Assembly: GCA_032718475.1 (NCBI GenBank)
Contig: JAUCBJ010000015.1
Location: 1 to 64,000 of the forward strand
Direction: 5' to 3'
Source: Nemertoderma westbladi
Lineage: Eukaryota; Xenacoelomorpha; Nemertodermatida; Nemertodermatidae
Length of the DNA: 64,000 nucleotides
Shown: positions 33,855-46,700 of the stretch, piece by piece
How positions within the stretch are numbered: position 1 is the stretch's first letter
Layout of the letters: each line of letters begins with the position of its first letter
The notes under the pieces: generated by a model
What the model was told of the DNA's origin: nothing
The model's input: the letters and a program-made list of their open reading frames with translations, nothing else
Databases searched by the model: none
Position numbers and translations under genes: made by a program

Positions 33855-35628
33855 GGTACTGTTATACTTTATTTCCCGTGCGTACTGTTATACTTTATTA
33901 CCCGTGCGTTCTGTTATACTTTATTACCCGTGCGTACTGTTATACTTTATTGCCCTTGCGTACTGTTATACTTTATTACCCGTGCGTTCTGTTATACTTT
34001 ATTACCCGTGCGTTCTGTTATACTTTATTACCCGTGCGTACTGTTATACTTTATTACCCGTGCGTACTGTTATACTTTATTACCCGTGCGTACTGTTATA
34101 CTTTATTACCCGTGCGTTCTGTTATACTTTATTACCCGTGCGTACTGTTATACTTTATTACCCGTGCGTACTGTTATACTTTATTACCCGTGCGTTCTGT
34201 TATACTTTATTACCCGTGCGTTCTGTTATACTTTATTACCCGTGCGTACTGTTATACTTTATTACCCGTGCGTACTGTTATACTTTATTACCCGTGCGTA
34301 ACCCGTGCGTACTGTTATACTTTATTACCCGTGCGTACTGTTATACTTTATTACCCGTGCGTACTGTTATACTTTATTACCCGTGCGTAACCCGTGCGTA
34401 CTGTTATACTTTATTACCCGTGCGTACTGTTATACTTTATTACCCGTGCGTACTGTTATACTTTATTACCCGTGCGTAACCCGTGCGTACTGTTATACTT
34501 TATTGCCCTTGCGTACTGTTATACTTTATTACCCGTGCGTTCTGTTATACTTTATTACCCGTGCGTACTGTTATACTTTATTACCCGTGCGTACTGTTAT
34601 ACTTTATTACCCGTGCGTACTGTTATACTTTATTACCCGTGCGTTCTGTTATACTTTATTACCCGTGCGTACTGTTATACTTTATTACCCGTGCGTACTG
34701 TTATACTTTATTACCCGTGCGTACTGTTATACTTTATTACCCGTGCGTACTGTTATACTTTATTACCCGTGCGTACTGTTATACTTTATTACCCGTGCGT
34801 TCTGTTATACTTTATTACCCGTGCGTACTGTTATACTTTATTACCCGTGCGTACTGTTATACTTTATTACCCGTGCGTACTGTTATACTTTATTGCCCTT
34901 GCGTACTGTTATACTTTATTACCCGTGCGTACTGTTATACTTTATTACCCGTGCGTACTGTTATACTTTATTACCCGTGCGTACTGTTATACTTTATTAC
35001 CCGTGCGTACTGTTATACTTTATTACCCGTGCGTACTGTTATACTTTATTACCCGTGCGTACTGTTATACTTTATTGCCCTTGCGTACTGTTATACTTTA
35101 TTACCCGTGCGTACTGTTATACTTTATTACCCGTGCGTACTGTTATACTTTATTGCCCTTGCGTACTGTTATACTTTATTACCCGTGCGTACTGTTATAC
35201 TTTATTACCCGTGCGTACTGTTATACTTTATTACCCGTGCGTACTGTTATACTTTATTACCCGTGCGTACTGTTATACTTTATTACCCGTGCGTAACCCG
35301 TGCGTACTGTTATACTTTATTACCCGTGCGTACTGTTATACTTTATTACCCGTGCGTACTGTTATGCTTTATTACACGTGCGTACTGTTATACTTTATTA
35401 CCCGTGCGTACTGTTATACTTTATTACCCGTGCGTACTGTTGTACTTTATTACCCGTGCGTACTGTTATACTTTATTACCCGTGCGTTCTGTTATACTTT
35501 ATTACCCGTGCGTTCTGTTATACTTTATTACCCGTGCGTACTGTTATACTTTATTACCCGTGCGTTCTGTTATACTTTATTACCCGTGCGTACCTGTTAT
35601 ACTTTATTACCCGTTAATACTGTTTTAC
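33855..35628. repeat. 26 bp minisatellite, AG-free on the plus strand
   Basis: About 68 copies of a 26 bp unit (GTACTGTTATACTTTATTAC plus CCGTGC). Variants are GTTCTG, TGCCCTTGC and short CGTAACCCGTGCG junctions, which mark deleted unit parts. No AG dinucleotide occurs from 33856 to 35671. All three plus-strand frames are open because the unit has no stop, so no protein is implied. Confidence 0.97.
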
Positions 35629-35673
35629 TTTATTGCTCTGCGCATTTATTGTTCTGCTGTATTCCTCATATAG

Positions 35674-36875
35674 TTTATTATTCGTTATGAATAAATCATT
35701 GCTTAATACTTTATTGAGTCAAAACGTTTTAGTGACGAGAATTCCCTCCTTATTTCAAATGATTAATTGATTATAATGCGAAGCCTCTCCCAGCTTGTAC
35801 AGACCATGTTGTCATCAAAGATAACAGAAGTAAATAACAGTACCGGTTCAACTGAGCTGCTCTACTCGAACCTTAACATTCCGTTTGACCGTTTTACGAA
35901 TTCCAAATCCTTGACAAACTATTCAACGCTACCCACGCCTACCCCTTACATATCCGTAGGTGTTTACGTGACATCCGAGTCATGTTAACAAAATGTCAAC
36001 ATTTTGAGTCTGGGAGTTAAAAAAAAGGACCAATACCTGAAGCAGCCTGCTCCAATGAGCTGGGTATTCGCTGGGCTCCTAGTGATTCCAATAATAACAG
36101 TTTAGATCGGTAAGATGCTCGGCTGGATTTCGACTTCTAGTGCCAGTAGGGGGGGTTACCATCACCCTGGTCTAAGATATAATATGTATAGATTTTCGTC
36201 ATTTTGAATCTAAATACCCTAATAAAGAATGTTGTTAAATTTAAGATACCAAGTTAAACAAATGAAATAATTCAAATACAACCAGGATTATCTTTATTAC
36301 AATGTAGCCTATTACAGTGGTAACATCCTACTACATTTACATTCCGTCTTAACAATCAGTTACCAGTAACTCTCAACAATGTCAGTCTTAGCAATCAGTC
36401 GAAGCCCATAAATGGCCCTTCATCAGATTCTCACACCGAATCAACATCCGAGAAATCGTTCTCCCTTTCATTTAAAGCTGTCTCCTCAAGGTCTTCTTCA
36501 TCATCACATCCCCTAAATTGATCATTGCAGTTATGTGGGAATTCTGGATGCCTTGAGATAATTAGAAGTATAATTTTTAGTGTATTTGTCAATATCGCAT
36601 CAAGGCGCTAATGTTGACTTGAACCGGACTTCACATATTCTGCAATATCTTAAAAACTATTCGCTCTATGCTTGTTTTGAATGTGTCTACACCAACGAAA
36701 TCGGTCATTGCGGTTCTAATGAGCATAATATCCATGCGGTAGGAATACTAGAAGTTTATAATCACAGAAATGGAGAATATGACTCACTTGCGGCAAGGGC
36801 GGGAACTGGACGTGGACATGTGAAAGAATTTAATACTAACATTTTCAGTTGGGGTCAACAACAAGGGTCAGAGTA
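35674..36875. other. Intergenic, possible 3' terminal exon at left
   Basis: After TTCCTCATATAG (ending 35673) the sequence carries AATAAA at about 35689-35694, so a short terminal exon is conceivable. Frames at 35767-35988 and 36580-36876 are unrecognised. A minus-strand acidic open stretch is listed separately. Confidence 0.35.
36431..36607 (-). CDS. Possible coding fragment with acidic C-terminus
   Basis: A minus-strand frame without its own start, bounded upstream by a stop. It reads a hydrophobic part, then HPEFPHNCNDQF and an acidic tail CDDEEDLEET...DFSDVDSV before TGA. The composition looks like a real protein end (perhaps a transposase- or host-protein terminus), but I do not recognise it and see no partner exon. 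Confidence 0.2.
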   Translation of the reverse strand, partial: RLDAILTNTLKIILLIISRHPEFPHNCNDQFRGCDDEEDLEETALNERENDFSDVDSV

Positions 36876-37066
36876 AAACGCGGATCCGGATTCTACATTT
36901 AACATTATCCGTACGAAAGTCGATTTTTTTTACATTTGTATAACTCCAAAAAATAAAACTATAACCTGTTCTATTCACTTCAGTTTATAGTTTTGGTTAA
37001 AATAACGTGCCACTGTAACCTGCTCCTTTCCCTTAATTGATAATTTTGGGATCCGGATCCGCGTTT
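36876..37066. mobile_element. 191 bp terminal-inverted-repeat element
   Basis: The ends form a perfect 16 bp inverted repeat (AAACGCGGATCCGGAT). A TA duplication at the ends is possible. The interior (about 36960-37045, reverse orientation) shares GAGCAGGTTACAGTG and AACCAAAAC with 1030-1105 and 37475-37560, which suggests a dispersed family. Confidence 0.75.
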
Positions 37067-38440
37067 ACACCTACCCCAACAACAATTATGTAGCAAATTG
37101 TGCAAGAAATTGGAATATGTATAGGCCCTACCTTTTTACCTAACAATGACAAGAACTAGTCCCACGATTTCATTTTATGTGGGACCGGGCGACGGATCAA
37201 GCATCTACTGTACTATGATGCCACGGTGGGTCTAGTTCCCGGAATCTCCAACAATAAGGGGGGGGGGGGGCGCTTATTGACCCCTTACTGAACACATTAT
37301 ACGAATTATAAATATGTCTTAAAATTAAATTTATAATTAAAATTTATTTAATATAATTTTATAAAATTAATAATTTAATTAAAAATTATAATACGAATGT
37401 ATTTGGTGTGAAATGACAGAAATCACCAAATATGTTTCTAGTGAGTTTATAAACTTTATTAAATTTAAATAAAATTACTAAGAGAAAAGAGCAGGTTACT
37501 GTGTCGATATTTTCTAACCAAAACAATAAATAAAACTTTATTTCCATTGCGGTCAATTTGCGCTGAAGAACATATTTTTCCTTGCAATCATAGTGCACCA
37601 ATATATGCACTGCTCACAGGGTTTGTCACAAACTCACTGACCCCTCTCCTCTCCCCGATATTAGCCGTGACGTAATTTATGAACTGCCCTTCAATAAATA
37701 TATACTGTATGTACAAATTAACATTTTAAACGTTAAAAATCTCAACAAAATTTTTGCTCGCTTCGTTCGCGAATTTGTCTCTCTTGCATACTGTAGTTCA
37801 CTTTTCAATCCCCCCATCCCCTTCCCAGAATCCCTTCCCTTCCCAGTGGCTACGCCACTGTGACTGTGAGTAACCTGAGTAAATCTATAATATTTTTTAT
37901 AATTATCATTTGGAATAATTTTCACCCAACAATATAATTATCATAGAGAACAGTGCACATCAATTTAAGTACTCAAACTAATTTGCTACGTAACAAATAT
38001 ACAATAAACTGAAAACCTGATGTACTTTACACAACCGTAACAGAAATTGGCCCATACGTCTTTTAATTATAGTGCAATTTCTCAAAATGAACCTTTCAAC
38101 GCAACGGTTTATAGCGCTTATTTCTGTCTTATAACCTGTATAGATACAGTACTTATTCGTTTATTGTTTTGGTTAGAATCTCTCCTTCTGAAACCTGTGG
38201 TTTTAGTGAAAACTTGGCATTCTTCACATGGGGGTAAACTGCAAAGTGAAATGTAACAGCATAAAGTCTGGTATACTTCACATGGGGGCTTGTGTCTGTG
38301 TGGGGCGAGACACGTAGTCGGCGAGCCTTGGTATGCGGTTCATATAGCAGGGCAAATGGTGCATGTCCGTCCGTCTGTCTGTCTGGTAAATATTTGAACG
38401 CGAATTTCTCGGCATCGCTGGTTCGGAATTGAACCAAACT
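37067..38440. other. Intergenic, no supported gene
   Basis: AT-rich, with a 13 G run at 37258-37270 and two more relatives of the AACCAAAACAATAAA module (about 37475-37560 plus, about 38150-38180 minus). A CCGTCCGTCTGTCTGTCTGG stretch lies at 38369-38388. No gene seen. Confidence 0.4.
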
Positions 38441-38525
38441 TAGTAGGTAAGTAGTACTACTACTTACCTACTATTATTTTCTAAACTTTACCTCTACTAC
38501 TGTAGTAGAGGTAAAGTTTAGAAAA
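38441..38525. repeat. Two adjacent perfect palindromes
   Basis: 38441-38473 is a perfect inverted repeat with 16 bp arms and a 1-base centre (arm TAGTAGGTAAGTAGTA). 38477-38525 has 24 bp arms and a 1-base centre (arm starts TTTTCTAAACTTTACC). They are three bases apart. Confidence 0.95.
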
Positions 38526-40288
38526 TTTGTAAAGTTTGATGAAAAGACATGCAGCCTGACGTCAGCTACGACAGAATATGAGGTTTTTAGAAAATTTTAA
38601 ATTTCTCGGGAACGCCTTATTTTCCAGAGCTGAAATTTTTGGTTGCTTGTAGAGAATCATAAAGTCTATCTTTTACGAAATTGAAAATTTATTATTAACA
38701 TTTAATTGGGGATCAGCTAGAGACTCCGAAGTAGTGACATAGGCCTACCTGTAGGATATTGCTGTAGGGCCTATACTGTACAAGTACGAAATTGCAGAAT
38801 AATAATTTGACACCACCTAGCGGATTAATGTATGATTGTATATCGAACGAATACATTTTTAGCATGGTGTAAGGGGTCCGAGCCACGAAGTTGACGGAGC
38901 CTTTGCGAACTGACGCTATCTCTTAGGGGGGTAGGTCGCTATTATGGCAAATAGTTCATTCCATAATGGTATTGTATGTCATCATAGTCGTCGATACGAT
39001 TTTGACATACTATTAACTTCGTCGGATTTAATGCTGTGTAGTCGAAAATTAGTAGGTATCACTTTGACCATGAGTTTAGTTTTTTTAGGGACTTTCAGAC
39101 AACATAAAATCATCAGTCTCTTGCTAGAGGGCTACATGTCTAGACATCAAATATCCTCACATTTTCTTTGCTTTAAACCCGTTAGCTGAAACTTGTACTA
39201 GACCATTAACTGTGTCATCCAAAGGAAGCTCATCCGTCTGCAGTTCTATAGTCTGCCGCTAGAGGGCGAAATATCTCAAAGTGCATTCATTGATTTAGCT
39301 GAAACGTACTTGTCAGATATGTGCTAGAACACGTCCGGTGTGTTTGCCGGGCTAGGAATCAGTACAACCAGTTCTACCTAACCACTGTTCCAGCAAACTG
39401 TAATTCTACTGTATGGGACATGCAATAGTGTTAGGCCCCAGATTAATAAGACAGCTTGCCTATTGTTTCTCGCAAAATGATTGGCTGAGTATTTAATGGA
39501 GATTCTTTAGAATAAATATAGCTAAATAATTTTGTTGTGACATCGACATGGTAAATTAATATTTCAGTATCAATACTAAAACGTCATAAGGTAAGTTATA
39601 ATGTTTCTTATAAATTGGGTCGCCTCCACGCCTAAAATATATTACTTTCAAAACACCAAATTTCTATTAATACCTGCCTGTCATCAGTCCTCTGTGTGCC
39701 TTTGGGTTGGGGTGCAGATTAAGAGGGGGTTGAAAGCGAGCAACTTTCCCTTCTACTGTATGATTTATTTGCGGTTTGGTAAATTTCTTAAATACCGATT
39801 TTGTGATAGAATTGCTCAATTTTAATTTGTATCTCATTACTCGTGCTGCGCGAAGGCGCATTCAAATGGTGTTAACTCAACTTCTGAAATGGTATTACAC
39901 TCCTTTCATACATGTAATTCATTTTAACTTTTAATCCCATCAAGGCAGTGGAATTCTTGAACCAACACCAAAAGATTATATTTCATATTATTTTATAGGT
40001 AAGAAGTTAAATGATCCGATCCCGAAGATTATTTAATACTGAAGGTACGGTATTTTGGTGCGCTCAACGAGTATCCACGTAATAGGATGGTGGAGGTATG
40101 AAAACAATAATAATATATATGCGTTATATCATTACTTCATACATTTATAAAAATTGATTCAGACACTACTTATATTAAAATTTTAAATGACAATAAATGG
40201 TGCACACCACAATAAATAATTAACATCAATCATGGTACAGCAAAAATTAACCATACAGTAGTAGTCACGTTCCAGTTCCAGCTGGCAC
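38526..40288. other. Intergenic, upstream of ZMYND10
   Basis: No gene recognised. Two diverged copies of a segment with CTAGAGGGC and TTAGCTGAAAC lie at about 39122-39200 and 39256-39330; the second includes CCGCTAGAGGGCG. Frames at 38944-39189 and 39601-39825 look like chance. Confidence 0.4.
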
Positions 40289-40301
40289 GTTGCCAGACAA
40301 C
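40289..40301 (+). promoter_or_regulatory. Candidate RFX X-box upstream of ZMYND10
   Basis: GTTGCCAGACAAC resembles the X-box bound by RFX factors, which drive many ciliary genes (two half sites GTTGCC and GACAAC, one mismatch). It lies about 425 bp before the ZMYND10 start. A motif this short can occur by chance; it is worth noting only because the gene is ciliary. Confidence 0.35.
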
Positions 40302-40725
40302 CCTTCAAACTGACTTAGAGTAATAGGCAGATAGGCCGGGTCCACTGGTACCTGAAACCGGTACCGGTAGTAGGCCTAGTTGGTAACCACAATTTAGTAC
40401 CGGTATAGCAGGCCAGTAAAATAAATTAGAATACAGAGAGGCGGAGGAGTAAAACTGCCTATCTCCGAAAGTTGAAACTGCAAAGACGAATAAAGTATTA
40501 ATGTGTAGGCCTACATATAATCTACGCGATTTTACGGAATTTATTAACTTGCTGACTTGTGATGTTCTGACTTACGTCCGTAGCAATACTTTAGTAGCGA
40601 CGTAGCTGTGACCCGCGCTGAGGCAATACCCAGCAGACCTACTACCGGTACTACTAGATGACTAACTGTACAATTTGTACAAACGTCACGTTGATTAAAA
40701 CCTATTCATATACAACGTTTGCAAT

Positions 40726-43700
40726 ATGGAAACCGGTATTTGTGGTAGCGATTCAGTGTTGCTACATCCTGAAGCGGAGGCTTATGTAGAAAGTTTGGTT
40801 AACTTCGATATTAAAAAGTTCGGAAGTCCGGAATGGCGGACTCAACATGAACGTCTGGAAAAACTTAACATGCAGGCGGTTATTAACGCTACGAGAAACG
40901 AAGATGAGTTTGTGAAGGAACTTCTTGTGGATAATGATAAGGTTATTATGTACCGGTATTCAATATTATAAATTAGGCCTTTTATATTTAGACGTTTAAT
41001 TTCACTGGAAATGACTTAAAATAGAACGCAATAACTGACCGAATTAAGTTAACCAAAACTCTACAAAACAACCTGATAGACTAACCCTAACATTAGCAGT
41101 CCACATTCACAGCGAATCTATGTGTATCTTTTATTTAACTGAATTATATCGTATGTAATGTAATTGTTATTTAAAGTTATTTCCATATTAATAGGGGCCA
41201 TCCAGTTACGGTTCAATATATGCCCGTACTCATTTTATAGTGTTTATAGTGGATTTTAGATAGCCAAGCAGATCAGTTGAGTATTATATATTATACATAT
41301 TATATTTATTAATTACCAAACAATATAAATTATATATTTCGTTTATATTCGTAGATTCCTCTCCTAATCGCACAAGTAATTACCGTAGATGTTTGGAAGG
41401 ATGAAGTTTTACCAATAATATTGTCGACAAACTTCCAACCCAAATCTACAATCCCCCTGTATTTAGTTCTTTATAACGAAGCCACAATATTAAACTTATT
41501 GGAGACGGTATTGTACCATAAGGTGGGTCAACATTAAACATTCCTTAAAATTCCAACATAACTCATTTTTGGTATGCCCTACAGTTCCTGTGGCACATTA
41601 TCTGAAGTTTAATAAAACAAGGTCCATTGGGTCTCAGATGATAAACAATATATATTCGTTGGATGTTTCAGAGCGCTCTGGAGACTGGCCAGGATTCGCT
41701 TCTGGATTTGGTTGATTACTGCCACAGTAAACTGGTCCGGGCGACATGCGGGTCGGTGTCCGAATGGGTTCCGGGTCCGGACGATCTGAAGAACCAATCA
41801 GAGGAGGGCGATGCCATGAAGGTGAGTCAGTGAACCTATCGGAGAAGGGGTCGCACTCTATTGACCAATCGGATCTCTTTACTCCTTCTCTATTATCTTT
41901 ATAGGATTTGTTGCGACAACGCGATTCACTGGACTTCGAATGCAGCGTTAAGATAGTCTCCATTCTGCGGTATATTATAGATGACGTCACCAACCTTCCT
42001 GTTAGCATAGTGACTAGGATACTGAACAGTCACAATCTACCGGTTATTCTGTCGTCCTTAGCAACCAACCCTCCATGGAGACGATACGATTCCAAAGGTA
42101 ATTTATTATATTTAGTATAATGTAGGACTTCATCCAACACCCTTTCCGTGTGTGAATATTTAAGTAGTGAGATAAGGCACTTCCTACACAATGTAATCGG
42201 GGTAATTCAACGCTCTGGAATGGAAAACAATTACTTCACGCTCAACTATGTGCGAGAGCTAAGTAATCCAGAAATCCATCAACACAATAATTTCATTATA
42301 TTTTTAACGCAGTTTCCTTTGGTATTAACATCTAGTTGTTATACGTTTTATGATTACAGATAATCTCAAAAGGCGAATTCATATAAAATACACGTTATAG
42401 AATATCTAAACACGTTGGGATCATAAAAAAACACTTCATTTCCAGAACAATTTCGGCTCACTTTGTACCATAACTCTAGTTAAATTACTGAAGAAAATTA
42501 TTCGAATTATTTTGCTCCAATCAACAAACATAAGTTAAGGCCCATACCAAGACATTATTTTACTCCAAGCAACAAACATAAGGCCCATACCAAGACATTA
42601 TTTTACTCCAAGCAACAAACATAAGGCCCATACCAAGACATTATTTTGCTCCAATCAACAAACATAAGGCCCATACCAAGACATTATTTTGCTCCAATCA
42701 ACAAACATAAGGCCCATATCAAGACATTATTTTACTCCAAGCAACAAACATAAGGCCCATACCAAGACATTATTTTGCTCCAATCAACAAACATAAGGCC
42801 CATATCAAGACATTATTTTACTCCAATCAACAAACATAAGGCCCATATCAAGACATTATTTTGCTCCAATCAACAAACATAAGGCCCATATCAAGACATT
42901 ATTTTACTCCAAGCAACAAACATAAGGCCCATACCAAGACATTATTTTGCTCCAATCAACAAACATAAGGCCCATATCAAGACATTATTTTACTCCAAGC
43001 AACAAACATAAGGCCCATACCAAGACATTATTTTGCTCCAATCAACAAACATAAGGCCCATATCAAGACATTATTTTACTCCAAGCAACAAACATAAGGC
43101 CCATACCAAGACATTATTTTACTCCAATCAACAAACATAAGGCCCATATCAAGACATTATTTTACTCCAAGCAACAAACATAAGGCCCATACCAAGACAT
43201 TATTTTGCTCCAATCAACAAACATAAGGCCCATATCAAGACATTATTTTACTCCAAGCAACAAACATAAGGCCCATACCAAGACATTATTTTGCTCCAAT
43301 CAACAAACATAAGGCCCATATCAAGACATTATTTTGCTCCAATCAACAAACATAAGGCCCATACCAAGACATTATTTTACTCCAAGCAACAAACATAAGG
43401 CCCATACCAAGACATTATTTTGCTCCAATCAACAAACATAAGGCCCATACCAAGACATTATTTTACTCCAATCAACAAACATAAGGCCCATATCAAGACA
43501 TTATTTTACTCCAAGCAACAAACATAAGGCCCATACCAAGACATTATTTTGCTCCAAGCACCAAACATAAGGCCCATACCAAGACATTATTTTGCTCCAA
43601 TCAACAAACATAAGGCCCATACCAAGACATTATTTTACTCCAAGCAACAAACATAAGGCCCATACCAAGACATTATTTTACTCCAATCAACAAACATAAG

Positions 43701-46700
43701 GCCCATATCAAGACATTATTTTACTCCAAGCAACAAACATAAGGCCCATACCAAGACATTATTTTGCTCCAAGCACCAAACATAAGGCCCATACCAAGAC
43801 ATTATTTTGCTCCAATCAACAAACATAAGGCCCATATCAAGACATTATTTTACTCCAAGCAACAAACATAAGGCCCATACCAAGACATTATTTTACTCCA
43901 ATCAACAAACATAAGGCCCATATCAAGACATTATTTTACTCCAAGCAACAAACATAAGGCCCATACCAAGACATTATTTTGCTCCAATCAACAAACATAA
44001 GGCCCATACCAAGACATTATTTTGCTCCAATCAACAAACATAAGGCCCATATCAAGACATTATTTTACTCCAAGCAACAAACATAAGGCCCATACCAAGA
44101 CATTATTTTGCTCCAATCAACAAACATAAGGCCCATATCAAGACATTATTTTGCTCCAATCAACAAACATAAGGCCCATATCAAGACATTATTTTACTCC
44201 AAGCAACAAACATAAGGCCCATACCAAGACATTATTTTGCTCCAATCAACAAACATAAGGCCCATATCAAGACATTATTTTACTCCAAGCAACAAACATA
44301 AGGCCCATACCAAGACATTATTTTGCTCCAATCAACAAACATAAGGCCCATATCAAGACATTATTTTACTCCAAGCAACAAACATAAGGCCCATACCAAG
44401 ACATTATTTTACTCCAATCAACAAACATAAGGCCCATATCAAGACATTATTTTACTCCAAGCAACAAACATAAGGCCCATACCAAGACATTATTTTGCTC
44501 CAATCAACAAACATAAGGCCCATATCAAGACATTATTTTACTCCAATCAACAAACATAAGGCCCATATCAAGACATTATTTTGCTCCAATCAACAAACAT
44601 AAGGCCCATATCAAGACATTATTTTACTCCAAGCAACAAACATAAGGCCCATACCAAGACATTATTTTGCTCCAATCAACAAACATAAGGCCCATATCAA
44701 GACATTATTTTACTCCAAGCAACAAACATAAGGCCCATACCAAGACATTATTTTGCTCCAATCAACAAACATAAGGCCCATATCAAGACATTATTTTACT
44801 CCAAGCAACAAACATAAGGCCCATACCAAGACATTATTTTACTCCAATCAACAAACATAAGGCCCATATCAAGACATTATTTTACTCCAAGCAACAAACA
44901 TAAGGCCCATACCAAGACATTATTTTGCTCCAATCAACAAACATAAGGCCCATATCAAGACATTATTTTACTCCAAGCAACAAACATAAGGCCCATACCA
45001 AGACATTATTTTGCTCCAATCAACAAACATAAGGCCCATATCAAGACATTATTTTGCTCCAATCAACAAACATAAGGCCCATACCAAGACATTATTTTAC
45101 TCCAAGCAACAAACATAAGGCCCATACCAAGACATTATTTTGCTCCAATCAACAAACATAAGGCCCATACCAAGACATTATTTTACTCCAATCAACAAAC
45201 ATAAGGCCCATATCAAGACATTATTTTACTCCAAGCAACAAACATAAGGCCCATACCAAGACATTATTTTGCTCCAAGCACCAAACATAAGGCCCATACC
45301 AAGACATTATTTTGCTCCAATCAACAAACATAAGGCCCATACCAAGACATTATTTTACTCCAAGCAACAAACATAAGGCCCATACCAAGACATTATTTTA
45401 CTCCAATCAACAAACATAAGGCCCATATCAAGACATTATTTTACTCCAAGCAACAAACATAAGGCCCATACCAAGACATTATTTTGCTCCAAGCACCAAA
45501 CATAAGGCCCATACCAAGACATTATTTTGCTCCAATCAACAAACATAAGGCCCATATCAAGACATTATTTTACTCCAAGCAACAAACATAAGGCCCATAC
45601 CAAGACATTATTTTACTCCAATCAACAAACATAAGGCCCATATCAAGACATTATTTTACTCCAAGCAACAAACATAAGGCCCATACCAAGACATTATTTT
45701 GCTCCAATCAACAAACATAAGGCCCATACCAAGACATTATTTTGCTCCAATCAACAAACATAAGGCCCATATCAAGACATTATTTTACTCCAAGCAACAA
45801 ACATAAGGCCCATACCAAGACATTATTTTGCTCCAATCAACAAACATAAGGCCCATATCAAGACATTATTTTACTCCAATCAACAAACATAAGGCCCATA
45901 TCAAGACATTATTTTGCTCCAATCAACAAACATAAGGCCCATATCAAGACATTATTTTACTCCAAGCAACAAACATAAGGCCCATACCAAGACATTATTT
46001 TGCTCCAATCAACAAACATAAGGCCCATATCAAGACATTATTTTACTCCAAGCAACAAACATAAGGCCCATACCAAGACATTATTTTGCTCCAATCAACA
46101 AACATAAGGCCCATATCAAGACATTATTTTACTCCAAGCAACAAACATAAGGCCCATACCAAGACATTATTTTACTCCAATCAACAAACATAAGGCCCAT
46201 ATCAAGACATTATTTTACTCCAAGCAACAAACATAAGGCCCATACCAAGACATTATTTTGCTCCAATCAACAAACATAAGGCCCATATCAAGACATTATT
46301 TTACTCCAAGCAACAAACATAAGGCCCATACCAAGACATTATTTTGCTCCAATCAACAAACATAAGGCCCATACCAAGACATTATTTTACTCCAAGCAAC
46401 AAACATAAGGCCCATACCAAGACATTATTTTGCTCCAAGCAACAAAGCTAAGATAAGGCCCATACCAAGACATTATTTTGCTCCAAGCAACAAACATAAG
46501 GCCCATACCAAGACATTATTTTGCTCCAATCAACAAACATAAGGCCCATACCAAGACATTATTTTACTCCAAGCAACAAACATAAGGCCCATACCAAGAC
46601 ATTATTTTGCTCCAAGCAACAAACATAAGGCCCATACCAAGACATTATTTTACTCCAAGCAACAAACATAAGGCCCATACCAAGACATTATTTTGCTCCA

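Noticed and set aside
33810-35690. Plus-strand frames of 160-461 codons in the 26 bp array
   Set aside because: Three overlapping open frames from one stop-free unit whose length is not a multiple of three.
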